Source of the DNA: Heyndrickxia oleronia
Lineage (GTDB): Bacteria; Bacillota; Bacilli; Bacillales; Bacillaceae_C
Reading direction: 5' to 3'
DNA: 64,000 bases
Assembly: GCF_017809215.1 (NCBI RefSeq)
Contig: NZ_CP065424.1
Span: 300,001-364,000, forward strand
Position 1 is the stretch's first letter. Every line of letters starts with the position of its first letter. The translations under genes and the position numbers were made by a program. The notes beneath the pieces are model-generated. The model saw nothing but the letters and a program-made list of their open reading frames with translations. It was not told the DNA's origin and did not search any database. Positions 25,951 to 35,396 of this stretch are shown here, piece by piece.

Positions 25951-27279
25951 CTAATTTTTGACAGGTTTAACTTTAAATAGTACCAATATTCCTATGAACG
26001 TCATAATAATAAGAGATCCCATTGCTAAGCGACTGGCTAAATTTCCGTAACCTGCAAAAATCCAGGTGATCGATCCATACAATAGGGGACCAAGTATGGA
26101 TGAAACCTTTCCAGAGAAGGCGAATAGTCCAAAGAATTGCCCACGCTTGTTTTCTGGACTGAGTTCAACAATATAGGTTCTTGAGGTGACCCACATAGCA
26201 CCAAGACTCACTCCAAACATACTTCCGGCAACCCAAAACATTGATTTTGCTGTGGCAATACTTCCAACAAGTAGAGCTAAACACATTAATATTCCAACAT
26301 AGAGTACGGCCCGTTTAGTAACATGAGCTTTTGTAATAAATCCAAATATAAATGACCCAATAATACTGGATACGGTGGAGACTAAATACAGTAAAATAAA
26401 TTCGCCTGTTGTAAATCCTACGACAGCCTTCGTATAAATGGCCATCATAGCAATAGCTGTTGCAATCGCGTCATTTAAGAAAAAGTATGAAATCATAAAT
26501 GTAAAGACTGGTTTGTAATTCTTCATTTCTTTAAAGGTAGCAATGATGTCTTTATAACCTGATAAAAAGCTTGCGTGATCAGGTTTTTGTATGACTTTTT
26601 TATCTTTAGAAAAAAAGAATAGAGGTAATGCGAATAGAAAGAATAATGCCCCTGTGAGTAAAAATGCAATATGGTACCCGTCATCTCCGACAAAAGGATA
26701 TACGCCTAAACCAAGTAATGTCCCAATATAACCTACCGCTACACCAAATCCGGAAATTAAAGGGATTTGTGTCTTAGGAGCTAAATCGGAAATCATTGAA
26801 TCGTAAAAGACGAGGCTAGAATGATAAAAGAACTTTGCAATGACAAAAGAAATAATAACAAGAATCAGTGAGATAGGAAGATTAAATAATTGACCAGGTA
26901 CTTGATAATAAGCAAATATCCCCATTGATAAAGTACCGATGACGGTGATTAACGTAAACCAGACAATCCAACTTTTCTTTTTTCCGGTTCGATCAATGGT
27001 TGTTCCGAAAAGTGGTGAAAAGATAACTAAGAAAAAGCTTGCTGCTGCATTAACGTAAGAAATAAACGTACTAGCAATTTGATTCATTACCGCATTTCCA
27101 CCAACTGCATGCTCAAGAAATAATGGGAAAAAGATGGTGTTGATATTGGAGGAAAAGATCGTATTAGCAAAATCGTATAAGGCCCAAGACAAAATCGGTA
27201 GCGATAAAAATAATTTCCAAGTAGATAATGGTCGATCGGGATGAGCATCTATTTGTTTCGCCTGATGATTCTGAATCAT
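25951..27279 (-). CDS. MFS transporter, UMF1/Atg22-like (YxiO-like)
   Basis: A ~442-residue transporter with about twelve TM helices and the family signature SWALYDFANTIFSSNINTIFFPLF near residue 25-50. The group (UMF1, B. subtilis YxiO) resembles the yeast vacuolar amino-acid exporter Atg22; the bacterial substrate is unknown. I start at ATG 27279 (GAAGGTG upstream) rather than at 27297, which precedes the ribosome site. It ends in a clear terminator. Confidence 0.85.
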   Translation of the reverse strand: MIQNHQAKQIDAHPDRPLSTWKLFLSLPILSWALYDFANTIFSSNINTIFFPLFLEHAVGGNAVMNQIASTFISYVNAAASFFLVIFSPLFGTTIDRTGKKKSWIVWFTLITVIGTLSMGIFAYYQVPGQLFNLPISLILVIISFVIAKFFYHSSLVFYDSMISDLAPKTQIPLISGFGVAVGYIGTLLGLGVYPFVGDDGYHIAFLLTGALFFLFALPLFFFSKDKKVIQKPDHASFLSGYKDIIATFKEMKNYKPVFTFMISYFFLNDAIATAIAMMAIYTKAVVGFTTGEFILLYLVSTVSSIIGSFIFGFITKAHVTKRAVLYVGILMCLALLVGSIATAKSMFWVAGSMFGVSLGAMWVTSRTYIVELSPENKRGQFFGLFAFSGKVSSILGPLLYGSITWIFAGYGNLASRLAMGSLIIMTFIGILVLFKVKPVKN

Positions 27280-27366
27280 TTGTTCACCTTCTTTCAATTG
27301 ATACTGTGTTCATTCCATGTATATTGGAAAAAACCCTTTTTATTTACACAAACTTTACAAACAAAT

Positions 27367-27395
27367 TTGACATAATTAATACCAGGTACTAATAT
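27367..27395 (+). promoter_or_regulatory. fabHB promoter with FapR operator
   Basis: TTGACA (27367-27372), 17-base spacer, TAATAT (27390-27395). The spacer contains TTAATACCAGGTACTAA (27376-27392), which matches the FapR consensus TTAGTACCTRNTACTAA at nearly every position. FapR represses fatty-acid synthesis genes until malonyl-CoA releases it. The site overlaps the -10, so repression is expected. Confidence 0.8.
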
Positions 27396-27435
27396 TAGAT
27401 AATAATATTAGGTATTAGAAAAGGGGAGGATTAAA

Positions 27436-28416
27436 ATGAAGTCAACAGCAAGAATTACAGCAATTGGAACTTATGTACCAAATAAAAAACTAACCAATGC
27501 TGATTTAGAAAAGCTAGTAGATACGAATGATGAATGGATTGTTCAAAGGACTGGTATGAAAGAAAGAAGAATATCAGAAGAGAATGAATTCGCTTCATCA
27601 TTAGCATTTAAAGCGATTGAAACTTTAGCGGAAAACTACCAAAAGAATATTCAAGACATTGACTTCATCATCGTCTCTACAACGACAGCTGATTACGCTT
27701 TTCCGAGTGTAGCTTGTCAAATTCAAGATCATTTCCATATTCCACAAACAGGTGCCATCGATTTAAACGCCACATGTGCAGGATTTACTTATGCCTTACA
27801 TGTAGCGAACGGTTTAATTACTTCAGGTCTACATCGGAAAGTCTTGGTGGTGGCAACTGAAACATTAACGAAAGTAACAGATTATCAGGATCGCTCGACA
27901 TGTATTTTATTTGGGGATGGTGCTGCCGCTGCTTTAGTTGAATTTGACGAGGAAAATCCTAGCTTTATTGGCAGTCACCTTGGTACGAATGGTGATGGGG
28001 GACAAAATGTCTATCGAACGCATCTATCGACAACAATGCACGGGCAGGAGCTGATTGATAGTAAGAAGATGGTGCAGAACGGGAGAGAAGTCTATAAATG
28101 GGTTGCTCGAACATTACCAGAAGGAATCGAGAAATTATTGAAAAAAAACAGCATGTCGCTAAATGAGGTAGACTGGTTCATCCCGCACAGTGCAAACCTT
28201 AGAATGATCGAAACTGTATGTGATAGAACGGGAATATCGCTGGAGAAGACATTAACTAGTATGCAATACTTTGGAAACACATCATCCGTTTCTATTCCTT
28301 TAGCATTGGATTTAGCTATAAAAGAAGGAAAAGTAAAGAACGGAGAGACCCTTCTAATGTACGGATTTGGTGGAGGACTCACACATGCAGGTCTCTTAAT
28401 AAAATGGAATCTCTAG
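27436..28416 (+). CDS. fabHB: Beta-ketoacyl-ACP synthase III, FabHB type
   Basis: A 326-residue KAS III that condenses acyl-CoA with malonyl-ACP to start fatty-acid synthesis. The catalytic triad is visible: C114 in NATCAGF, H251 in IPHSANL, N281 in FGNTSSV. The N-terminus ITAIGTYVPNKKLTNADLEK and lone position, without fabF behind it, match B. subtilis FabHB rather than FabHA. In that species FabHB uses branched and short primers. ATG 27436 follows GGGGAGG. FapR control is indicated by the operator upstream. Confidence 0.93.
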   Translation: MKSTARITAIGTYVPNKKLTNADLEKLVDTNDEWIVQRTGMKERRISEENEFASSLAFKAIETLAENYQKNIQDIDFIIVSTTTADYAFPSVACQIQDHFHIPQTGAIDLNATCAGFTYALHVANGLITSGLHRKVLVVATETLTKVTDYQDRSTCILFGDGAAAALVEFDEENPSFIGSHLGTNGDGGQNVYRTHLSTTMHGQELIDSKKMVQNGREVYKWVARTLPEGIEKLLKKNSMSLNEVDWFIPHSANLRMIETVCDRTGISLEKTLTSMQYFGNTSSVSIPLALDLAIKEGKVKNGETLLMYGFGGGLTHAGLLIKWNL

Positions 28417-28436
28417 AAGAACGAAGGACTTCAGAC

Positions 28437-28483
28437 GGGCTGTCTAAAAGGTAAAGAGGGTAGACCTCAGTATAGACAGCTTC
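28437..28483. terminator. Hairpin between fabHB and the CDF exporter gene
   Basis: GCTGTCTA (28439-28446) pairs with TAGACAGC (28473-28480). There is no clean T-run on either side, so it is a weak terminator candidate. The GGGCTGTCTAA end is like the outer end of the element at 39772-39891. Confidence 0.45.
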
Positions 28484-28490
28484 GTCTTAC

Positions 28491-29393
28491 TTATTCCTTT
28501 TCCTCATTCGTGTAATAAGGATTTAAATGAATAAGCACTTCTTGAATATTATCGTAATTGCTCATCAGTGCGTGTTTAATTTCTCTAGCCAGATCATGAC
28601 CTTCCTTTATTGTCTTACTATGATCAACAGAAATTCTCAAATCAACTAGAATATAGTGGCCATGGTCTCTAGCACGGATTTTATCGATGCGTTTGACATC
28701 CTTAAATGTAGAAATAATGGTTACAAAGTCTTGGAGCGTATCCATATCAATATTTCTTTCTAACAGGATATTAAATGCCTCACTGAGCAATTCCTTTGAA
28801 ATATTAAAGATTAAATATGCAACAAAGATACTGGCTACCTTATCACCATACAGTAAAATCGTAATATCTGTTTTATCTCCAATAACCGATAATAATACCC
28901 CTATGGCTGCAGCAATCGAAGCAACTATATCCGCTTTATGATCAAATGCTATGGCTTCAATCGCTTTACTATTATGAGCTTTCGCTACTTTCATAGAGGA
29001 ACGATATAAGAATTCCTTAAAAAGATAAGAAAAGATTGCAACCCACATTGCTAGAATATTAGGTGTCTCTATTGGGTGGAAGAAGCCACTAATCCCTTCA
29101 TAAACGATATAAAGGGCTACTAACAACAATAAAATACCAACAATTCCAGATACAATGACTTCTGCTTTTCCGTGTCCATATGGATGTTCTTTATCTGCAG
29201 GTTTGTTTGCAATTTTAATAACTAATAGAACAATGACAGAGGCGAACACATCAGCAGCAGAGTGGATTCCATCAGCAAATACGGCATCACTATGTGCATA
29301 CCAACCAATAATCATTTTCCCTAAGGTTAAGAGGATATTACTCCATACACTAATCCATGCAATTTTTTTAGCAATGGCTTCCCTTTTCCCCAA
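28491..29393 (-). CDS. Cation diffusion facilitator (CDF) metal exporter
   Basis: A 300-residue CDF protein with six TM helices and a C-terminal cytoplasmic domain. Metal-site residues are visible: H.DAVFADGIHSAADVFAS in TM2 and FDHKADIVAS in TM5 (HxxxD and DHxxD-like), plus the DKEHPYGHGKAE signature between. Members export Zn, Mn or Fe by proton exchange; the DHKAD pattern does not decide the metal. I start at the TTG at 29391-29393, since GGGGTG lies 7-8 bases upstream; the frame opens 15 bases earlier. Confidence 0.88.
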   Translation of the reverse strand: MGKREAIAKKIAWISVWSNILLTLGKMIIGWYAHSDAVFADGIHSAADVFASVIVLLVIKIANKPADKEHPYGHGKAEVIVSGIVGILLLLVALYIVYEGISGFFHPIETPNILAMWVAIFSYLFKEFLYRSSMKVAKAHNSKAIEAIAFDHKADIVASIAAAIGVLLSVIGDKTDITILLYGDKVASIFVAYLIFNISKELLSEAFNILLERNIDMDTLQDFVTIISTFKDVKRIDKIRARDHGHYILVDLRISVDHSKTIKEGHDLAREIKHALMSNYDNIQEVLIHLNPYYTNEEKE

Positions 29394-29408
29394 TGTAAAA
29401 CACCCCAA

Positions 29409-29780
29409 TCAAAAAAAACGTCTTTTGTAACTTGTTAACGTTGCCTTTGTATCATAACAAACGCAGTGTTGGTGGGTCTAGAGAAAGATAGTTGAGTGAA
29501 TCTACGGTTTTAATCATGAACTAAAAATGTTTCCTTCACGAAAAACAATACCAAATTAGTATGTGTCTTTTTCCAAATTTTTATAATAAATCTCTTTACT
29601 TAAGCTCCGCTCGTTTCCGTGAAAAGAATAACAAACATTAACATTACTTTTTGTAACCATCATAGTACTCCAAAAAAACTTCGATTTGTGCTTTTTTATT
29701 AGCTTCAAAGATATTTAGGTGAATTTTCCTGTGGGAATATATGCTATTATTAGGAAAAAGTATGGACTCGGGAGGGTTAA
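29409..29780. other. Intergenic stretch without a recognised gene
   Basis: About 370 bases between the divergent CDF gene and the lipoprotein gene. A stretch near 29600-29630 (CTTTACTTAAGCTCC...GTGAAAAGAA) weakly resembles the far end of the dispersed element in reverse orientation, but too little is kept to call it. Promoters for both flanking genes should be here; GGAATATATGCTATTAT near 29733-29749 could hold a -10 for the lipoprotein gene. Confidence 0.35.
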
Positions 29781-30308
29781 ATGAGGAGAAAAATTATACT
29801 GCTCTTTTTGTTGATATCCACGTTAGCAGCTTGTAGTATGGATAAAAATGAGGTCAAGGATAGCCCGTTATATGAAGGGCGAGATTTGACTATTGGTGTT
29901 GTTGGTAAAATACCTGATGTTCGGGAAAGGAACATTGTTTTTAAAAACATCGATTTAAATGATATAAGAAAAGGAAATCTATCCTCAAAATATGATGCAA
30001 TCTTTATTATGAAGGAGCATTTAATAGAAGCAGCTAGAGCTCCATATGCAAAAATCTATAAAAATTCTGGTATTCCATTTTTCTTTATTGAATCGAAAAA
30101 GTCCCATGTACCTTTCATTGAAGCAGAAATTGAATATGAAGCATTTCCAGATACAGATTCAGGTGAGTATGCCTCTGGATATTACCACCTATCAGATGAT
30201 ACTGAGAAATCTTGGGGATATGGTTTATATAATGATACTGTAAATGAGGTAAACATTTTAGATGTTTTCTCAAGAATATTTATGACTATTAAAACAATTG
30301 ATCAATAA
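29781..30308 (+). CDS. Putative lipoprotein, 175 aa, function unknown
   Basis: The N-terminus MRRKIILLFLLISTLAACSMDK is a lipoprotein signal with lipobox LAAC, so the protein should be anchored to the outer face of the membrane. The mature part (~157 residues) starts with a strand-like LTIGVVGKIPDVRERNIVFKNID and has a GDxDA-like acidic patch later; no known domain is recognised with confidence. ATG 29781 follows GGGAGGG. The start of the mature part looks like the first strand of a Rossmann-like fold, but this is speculative. A shared terminator separates it from the convergent DsbA-like gene. Confidence 0.8.
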   Translation: MRRKIILLFLLISTLAACSMDKNEVKDSPLYEGRDLTIGVVGKIPDVRERNIVFKNIDLNDIRKGNLSSKYDAIFIMKEHLIEAARAPYAKIYKNSGIPFFFIESKKSHVPFIEAEIEYEAFPDTDSGEYASGYYHLSDDTEKSWGYGLYNDTVNEVNILDVFSRIFMTIKTIDQ

Positions 30309-30315
30309 GAGTTAA

Positions 30316-30358
30316 TAAAAAAAGAAACCCTTGAAAAATCAAGCGTTTCTTTTTTTAT
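30316..30358. terminator. Bidirectional terminator
   Basis: AAGAAAC-C-CTTGA pairs with TCAAG-C-GTTTCTT, followed by a long T-run on the right and preceded by a long A-run on the left, so it serves the lipoprotein gene and the DsbA-like gene. Confidence 0.85.
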
Positions 30359-30360
30359 TA

Positions 30361-31044
30361 TTATTTTTTAGCCGCATCTTTCACTTCTTGAATAAATTCA
30401 TCATAGGAACTGCCTGTGAATTTCTTTCCATTGATGAAGAGGGAAGGGGTGGAGTCGATTTTTAATTCGCTCACATAGGATCGATCTTTTGCTAATGCAT
30501 CCTTATATTCCTTATTTTTAAATGCCTCTTCCACTTTCTTTACATCTGCTTCATTCACCAATTCAGCTAATGAATCTTTAAGGACTTTGAGAGTAAAGAA
30601 ATCAGTTTTTTCTTCTTTAGGCTGTTTGCTATACAGAAGATGATGGAATTTCCAAAATACATCATTTCCAAGTTCTTGATAAACGGTTTCAGCAAATTGT
30701 GCTGAGCGTTCCGAATCCTTGTAAATGAATGGATAGTTCATAAAATATAATTTGGCTTTACCTGTTTCAATAAGATCCTTCTGAATCACTGGATAGACAG
30801 TATCATTAAAATCTTTACAAGCTGGACATTTGTAATCTCCAAATTCAACAATTTCAACTGGGGCATTTTCATCACCTTCAAATGGCTGATTACTATAATC
30901 AAATGAGAAGGTCTCGTCCTGTTTTGGTTCATCAGAAGATTGTTTACTTAAAAATACAATTAATGCAAGTAAGACTACAGCTACTACAATAACGATCCAA
31001 AAAAATGAACTTCCTGATTTATTAGCTTTTTTTGACTTTGCCAT
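30361..31044 (-). CDS. DsbA-family thiol oxidoreductase (BdbD-like), membrane-anchored
   Basis: A 227-residue protein with an N-terminal TM anchor (residues ~12-32) and a DsbA-like thioredoxin fold outside the membrane. The active site is C-P-A-C in FGDYKCPACKDF (about residues 74-77), with a helical insert and the cis-Pro loop IDSTPSLFINGKKF. It should form or isomerise disulfide bonds in exported proteins; BdbD is the B. subtilis relative. No BdbC-type membrane partner is adjacent. The extra length of the linker before the fold is normal for this group. Confidence 0.88.
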   Translation of the reverse strand: MAKSKKANKSGSSFFWIVIVVAVVLLALIVFLSKQSSDEPKQDETFSFDYSNQPFEGDENAPVEIVEFGDYKCPACKDFNDTVYPVIQKDLIETGKAKLYFMNYPFIYKDSERSAQFAETVYQELGNDVFWKFHHLLYSKQPKEEKTDFFTLKVLKDSLAELVNEADVKKVEEAFKNKEYKDALAKDRSYVSELKIDSTPSLFINGKKFTGSSYDEFIQEVKDAAKK

Positions 31045-31149
31045 AATTGCACACCTTTACCATTATAGTTTCTAATTTAACGTAAGTTTTACATAATGTA
31101 GTTTGAAACGTCAAGTTATAGACCGCAATGACATGGAATTGTAAAAAAT

Positions 31150-31287
31150 GGCTCTTTTCTCAAACATAGTTTCTATTTAGATGTAGTTATAACGTTACAC
31201 CTCTCATTCCACTGAGAAAAGAGCTACAAGCTCCATAATAATTGCTAAATCGCTTTTGACAAGAGCAATCAACTATACGTGGCAGCC
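31150..31287 (+). repeat. Dispersed element, copy D (138 bp)
   Basis: Starts GGCTCTTTTCTCAAACATAG, has the inner partner CCACTGAGAAAAGAGCT (31209-31225), and ends CAATCAACTATACGTGGCAG. The right-hand hairpin is mostly lost. It lies between two co-directed genes, the DsbA-like and YceI genes, in the 279-base gap. Confidence 0.72.
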
Positions 31288-31289
31288 TA

Positions 31290-31320
31290 AAAAATAAAAG
31301 GTGTCGAATGACACCTTTTA
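31290..31320 (-). terminator. Terminator of the YceI gene
   Basis: AAAAGGTGTC (31296-31305) pairs with GACACCTTTT (31310-31319), a 10-bp stem with a 4-base loop. On the minus strand it is followed by ATTTTTT. Confidence 0.85.
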
Positions 31321-31323
31321 TTT

Positions 31324-31860
31324 TTACGCTTCCTTCGCTGCTTCGATTTCAATAGCTACTTTTATTTCATCTCCAACTAGGACACCGCCAGTTTCAAGAG
31401 CTGCATTCCAAGTTAAACCATAGTCGCTGCGTTTGATTTTTCCATTAGCACTGAAGCCGATTTTTTCCGCTCCACTCATTGGATCTTTTGCTAATCCTTC
31501 GAATGTCACTGCAAATGTTTCTTCGCGTGTAACGCCATGAAGTGTAACATCACCTGTAACATTGTATTCATCTTCACCTGTTTTCACAATTTTGTTTGCT
31601 TTAAAGGTCATCGTTGGATATTGTTCAACATCAAAGAAATCAGCAGAGCGTAAGTGATTATCGCGATCTGCATTTCTAGTGTCGATACTTGCGACATCAA
31701 TGCTGAAATCGATGTTTGCTGTTTCTAGGTTTGTTGGATCAGCTTCAACTACAGCAGAGAATTGTTGAAAAGCTCCTTTTACTTTAGATACCATCATATG
31801 TTTTACTGAAAAATCAATACTACTATGTGCTGTGTCAACAGTCCATTTTGACATTGTCAT
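31324..31860 (-). CDS. YceI-family lipid-binding-like protein
   Basis: A 178-residue YceI protein without a signal peptide: WTVDTAHSSIDFSVKHMMVSKVKG at the start and FKANKIVKTGEDEYNVTGDVTLHGVTRE in the middle define the lipocalin-like barrel that holds isoprenoid-type ligands in relatives. The physiological role in Bacillaceae is not settled; many are annotated as polyisoprenoid-binding. ATG 31860 lies behind GGAGG with an 8-base gap. A monocistronic gene with its own terminator. Confidence 0.88.
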   Translation of the reverse strand: MTMSKWTVDTAHSSIDFSVKHMMVSKVKGAFQQFSAVVEADPTNLETANIDFSIDVASIDTRNADRDNHLRSADFFDVEQYPTMTFKANKIVKTGEDEYNVTGDVTLHGVTREETFAVTFEGLAKDPMSGAEKIGFSANGKIKRSDYGLTWNAALETGGVLVGDEIKVAIEIEAAKEA

Positions 31861-32033
31861 ATTTCATTCCTCCATTTATATTAATTACTTAATGTAAGTT
31901 GCTATATATTTTATAGTTGGTGATTTAATATAATTATATTTTCATTGCCTCCATTTGTCAATTATTTTATGTAAAAATATCATATTTAATAACTTTTTTA
32001 TAGTAGGTGTTAACAATAAAGAGCTACCGTCCA

Positions 32034-32063
32034 TTGACTTATATTCCTCCATTGGGGTAATAT
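32034..32063 (+). promoter_or_regulatory. Promoter of the glyQS T-box leader
   Basis: TTGACT (32034-32039), 18-base spacer, TAATAT (32058-32063), a few bases before the T-box RNA. Confidence 0.6.
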
Positions 32064-32075
32064 AATCTTAAAAAT

Positions 32076-32292
32076 ATGGACGACATTGAAGGATCAATAG
32101 TAGCTAAATGTATTCTTTGCTAGCGAGTCAGGGAAGGTGGAAGCCTGATAAGAAGTTTTAGTGAAACGGCAATCTGGAGTCGTTGTAAGAAAGTGGATGT
32201 GTATATTTACACATCAACTGGGGTGGAACCGCGTGAGTATAGCTCTCGTCCCCAGGCTTAAACGAGCCTGGGAACGAGAGCTTTTTGATTTT
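32076..32292 (+). ncRNA. T-box riboswitch, glycine
   Basis: The T-box core GGGGTGGAACCGCG is at 32220-32233. The specifier strand GTGAAACGGCAATC shows the glycine codon GGC at 32168-32170. The terminator AGCTCTCGTCCCCAGGCT / AGCCTGGGAACGAGAGCT with T-run is at 32241-32286. The layout is that of glyQS T-boxes. Confidence 0.93.
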
Positions 32293-32313
32293 TACGAAAA
32301 GGAGAGAATAACT

Positions 32314-33696
32314 ATGGCAGTAACTATGGAACAAATTGTATCACATGCGAAGCACCGTGGATTTGTATTTCCTGGATCAGAGATTTATGGAGGTCTTGCA
32401 AATACATGGGATTATGGTCCACTTGGTACAGAGTTAAAGAATAATATTAAAAAGGCTTGGACTAAAAAGTTTATTCAAGAATCCCCTTATAATGTAGGTC
32501 TTGATTCAGCTATTTTAATGAACCCTCGAACATGGGAAGCATCTGGCCATATTGGTAACTTTAATGATCCAATGATCGATTGCAAAAATTGTAAAGCGAG
32601 ACATCGTGCAGATAAATTAATTGAAAATGCAGCTGAAGCAAAAGGGACAGAAATTATTGTTGATGGGCTCCCGTTTGAAAAAATGGAAGAGCTTATGAAG
32701 GAATATGATATTGCTTGTCCAGATTGTGGTAGTAAAGATTTTACAGGGATTCGTCAATTTAATTTAATGTTCAAAACGTTCCAAGGTGTTACTGAAACGA
32801 GCACAAACGAAATTTTCCTTCGTCCCGAAACAGCACAAGGGATATTCGTAAACTTTAAAAATGTTCAACGTACGATGCGTAAGAAATTACCATTTGGTAT
32901 TGCCCAAATCGGTAAAAGCTTCCGTAATGAAATTACTCCTGGAAACTTCACTTTCCGTACTCGTGAATTTGAACAAATGGAATTAGAATTTTTCTGTAAA
33001 CCTGGTGAAGAGTTAGAGTGGTTTAATTATTGGAAGGAATATGCGAAGAATTGGTTATTATCACTTGGAGTAAAAGAAGAAAATCTTCGTCTCCGTGATC
33101 ATTCTGAGGAAGAACTATCACATTATAGTAATGCAACAACGGACTTTGAATACAAATTCCCATTTGGATGGGGAGAGCTATGGGGAATCGCTTCAAGAAC
33201 AGATTACGATTTAAAACAGCATATGCAATTTTCTGGTGAAGATTTTACCTATTTGGATCAAGAAACAAATGAACGCTATGTTCCGTATTGTATTGAACCA
33301 TCTTTAGGAGCAGACCGTGTAACACTAGCATTTATGATTAATGCCTATGAAGAAGAAGCATTAGAGGATGGTACGTCGAGAACAGTTATGCATTTGCACC
33401 CAGCACTTGCACCGTATAAAGCAGCAATCCTACCATTATCGAAAAAATTATCTGATGAAGCAAGGGAGATCTTCGCTGATTTAGCTAAACACTATATGGT
33501 TGACTTTGACGAAACTGGTTCAATCGGAAAACGTTATCGTCGACAAGATGAAATTGGCACTCCATTCTGTATTACTTATGACTTTGATTCAAAAGAAGAT
33601 CATATGGTAACGGTTCGTGATCGGGATACTATGGAACAAACGCGTCTTCCAATTTCAGAACTAAAAAGCTTTTTAGAAGAAAAAATTCAATTCTAA
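32314..33696 (+). CDS. glyQS: Glycyl-tRNA synthetase, single-chain class II
   Basis: A 460-residue class II synthetase that charges tRNA-Gly as a homodimer. Signature parts: [20 protein letters not shown] near the start (motif 1 region), [25 protein letters not shown] (motif 2) and [13 protein letters not shown] (motif 3). Two CxxC-type pairs (CKNCK near 90 and CPDCGS near 133) flank an insert. An apparent in-frame extension back to 32161 runs through the T-box and is not real; ATG 32314 follows AAGGAGAG. Confidence 0.95.
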   Translation: MAVTMEQIVSHAKHRGFVFPGSEIYGGLANTWDYGPLGTELKNNIKKAWTKKFIQESPYNVGLDSAILMNPRTWEASGHIGNFNDPMIDCKNCKARHRADKLIENAAEAKGTEIIVDGLPFEKMEELMKEYDIACPDCGSKDFTGIRQFNLMFKTFQGVTETSTNEIFLRPETAQGIFVNFKNVQRTMRKKLPFGIAQIGKSFRNEITPGNFTFRTREFEQMELEFFCKPGEELEWFNYWKEYAKNWLLSLGVKEENLRLRDHSEEELSHYSNATTDFEYKFPFGWGELWGIASRTDYDLKQHMQFSGEDFTYLDQETNERYVPYCIEPSLGADRVTLAFMINAYEEEALEDGTSRTVMHLHPALAPYKAAILPLSKKLSDEAREIFADLAKHYMVDFDETGSIGKRYRRQDEIGTPFCITYDFDSKEDHMVTVRDRDTMEQTRLPISELKSFLEEKIQF

Positions 33697-33698
33697 TG

Positions 33699-33733
33699 AA
33701 TAAGGAGGCTCCTATGGAAGCCTCCTTATTTCG
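33699..33733 (+). terminator. Terminator after glyQS
   Basis: AATAAGGAGGCT and AGCCTCCTTATT form a 12-bp stem, followed by TCGTTATT. A short tail but a strong stem. Confidence 0.8.
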
Positions 33734-34738
33734 TTATTCATTTTTTTCAAGAGCTCTTCGATCAGGAGCTGCAGGAGGTTCCTCTAACCAGCCTCTATTA
33801 ACCATTAAGTCAAAACCATCCTTCGTATAGGATAGAATTTCAGCAATAATCTTACTAATTTGTAAGGATAAATCCGTTCGTAATGAAGTGGATAATGAAT
33901 GCCCTAGCAATGAAATATCCAGTGCATTTAAAGTATTGAACAGATTCATTATTAATTTTTCAGAAAAAGGGGAATCCTGTGATTCTGTTACCTCCATATT
34001 TACAGTTGTGATCCCAAGTAAATCTTCTTTGAATAATAGATCATTAAAAAATTTAATTTGTTTAGTAGAAATTTCTTTCCCTTTCTTTATATAGTCCTTT
34101 ACTTCCTTATCACGAACAACTTGCAAACAACCCGTACATAACAGAATAGAAAAGTAGTTTCTTTCGATATTAAAGAAGATTTCAGTCAATTCATTAACAT
34201 TTAATGGTCTTCTTTTATGAAATATCCCATTTATATAGGTTTCTTTTTTTATGTATTTAACTTCTGTAGGATACGGAATATTTGGGGGACGGTCATATAA
34301 TCCCTTTGATAATAGTAAAGCTACTGCATCTTCATATAGCATAGAGGCTTCAGATAGTGCAGCTGAAAAGAAGGAAGTGATATCATGTCTTGCAGTATTT
34401 ACAATGGTAAATGAGTAAAAAATCATATCCAATCTTCCCATATTATAAACAAAGCTTAAGGCAAAAGGATCATTAAACAGTGGTGGTGTATTTAGGTTAA
34501 TATCCCTTTCTGTAAAACCGTTTGGAATGGGGATATTTTCCTCGTTAAATATAGCGGTAATTTTTTGTATTCGTATATTAGTAAAATCCAGTGACTTTTG
34601 TAGAATTTTTTCAATCTCACTATCTTTAATATGATGAAGAAAATAAGTAATAAGGCACCAAGCCATTGTATTATTCATATAAGTTCCCCAAAGAGCTCCT
34701 ATTTCGGGACTAGTTAGTTTTGTGTTCCGTTCCTTCAT
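33734..34738 (-). CDS. DUF3231 family protein
   Basis: A 334-residue protein built of two similar halves (about 1-165 and 165-334), each with helices and a motif like LTSPEIGALWGTYMNNTMA... and VNELTEIFFNIERNYFS, as in DUF3231. The fold is expected to be ferritin-like, related to spore coat protein CotF-type domains; members are common in spore formers and of unknown function. ATG 34738 follows AGAGGTGAT. It is convergent with glyQS and divergent from the CBO0543-family gene. Sporulation linkage is inferred from phyletic pattern only. Confidence 0.82.
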   Translation of the reverse strand: MKERNTKLTSPEIGALWGTYMNNTMAWCLITYFLHHIKDSEIEKILQKSLDFTNIRIQKITAIFNEENIPIPNGFTERDINLNTPPLFNDPFALSFVYNMGRLDMIFYSFTIVNTARHDITSFFSAALSEASMLYEDAVALLLSKGLYDRPPNIPYPTEVKYIKKETYINGIFHKRRPLNVNELTEIFFNIERNYFSILLCTGCLQVVRDKEVKDYIKKGKEISTKQIKFFNDLLFKEDLLGITTVNMEVTESQDSPFSEKLIMNLFNTLNALDISLLGHSLSTSLRTDLSLQISKIIAEILSYTKDGFDLMVNRGWLEEPPAAPDRRALEKNE

Positions 34739-34872
34739 TTGTAATCACCTCTTTCATTTTTATTTTTTGATATTCGGCATTTTTTATCCGTTCAACCGCA
34801 AATAATTAGTGGATAGAAACTTCCGGCTTGGAAAAAATAATCATAGGCAAGAGACTAGATGGGAGTAATTAA

Positions 34873-35370
34873 ATGAGCATCACAGTGACAGTTTTATTGT
34901 TGATTATATTGATTTGGAAAGGGTATCTAAAAAATTGGAGAGACTATCACACAACGTTATTATATGTAATTACTTGTAATTTAACTTATATTGTATTATG
35001 TAGGGACTATTGGCTTTGGAAATATCATTCCCCTTTTCTATCTGAAAAAGAAATAGAATTATTTAATGTCCTCATTCTCTTACCGTTATTATCTTTACTG
35101 TTCTTATCCCGTTATCCAGAGGGGGTAAGGAAAATAAAAAAGTTTATTTTTTTAAGTAAGTGGGTTATAGGCTCCATGCTAATTGAAGGTTTATTTATTT
35201 ACTTTAATGAGATTGAATTTGACCATGGATGGGGATTTTGGATGGAGCTTCCATTTTATTTCGTTATGTATACATTTATGAGATTGCATATGCTTAAACC
35301 GTTGCTTGTTTATGCTCTTTCCGTTATAACTGCTTTTCTTTTTCTATGGATCTTCCATGTACCGGTATAA
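34873..35370 (+). CDS. CBO0543-family membrane protein
   Basis: A 165-residue integral membrane protein with four or five TM helices. The order of motifs, WKGYLKNWRDYHTTLLYVITCNLTY and CRDYWLWKY near the start and EFDHGWGFWMELPFYFVMYTF near the end, matches the uncharacterised CBO0543 family found in spore-forming Firmicutes. Function unknown. It is divergent from the DUF3231 gene, and both families are typical of spore formers. The ATG at 34873 has GATGGGAG upstream. Confidence 0.78.
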   Translation: MSITVTVLLLIILIWKGYLKNWRDYHTTLLYVITCNLTYIVLCRDYWLWKYHSPFLSEKEIELFNVLILLPLLSLLFLSRYPEGVRKIKKFIFLSKWVIGSMLIEGLFIYFNEIEFDHGWGFWMELPFYFVMYTFMRLHMLKPLLVYALSVITAFLFLWIFHVPV

Positions 35371-35392
35371 AAAAAGACCGTCAGAGACGGTC
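35369..35392 (-). terminator. Terminator of the lysine permease gene
   Basis: GACCGT (35376-35381) and ACGGTC (35387-35392) form the stem; on the minus strand it is followed by TTTTTTT. It also closes the convergent CBO0543-family gene. Confidence 0.82.
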
Positions 35393-35396
35393 AATA

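Noticed and set aside
32161-32313. 51-residue N-terminal extension of glyQS
   Set aside because: It covers the specifier, T-box core and terminator; the ATG at 32314 has its own ribosome site.
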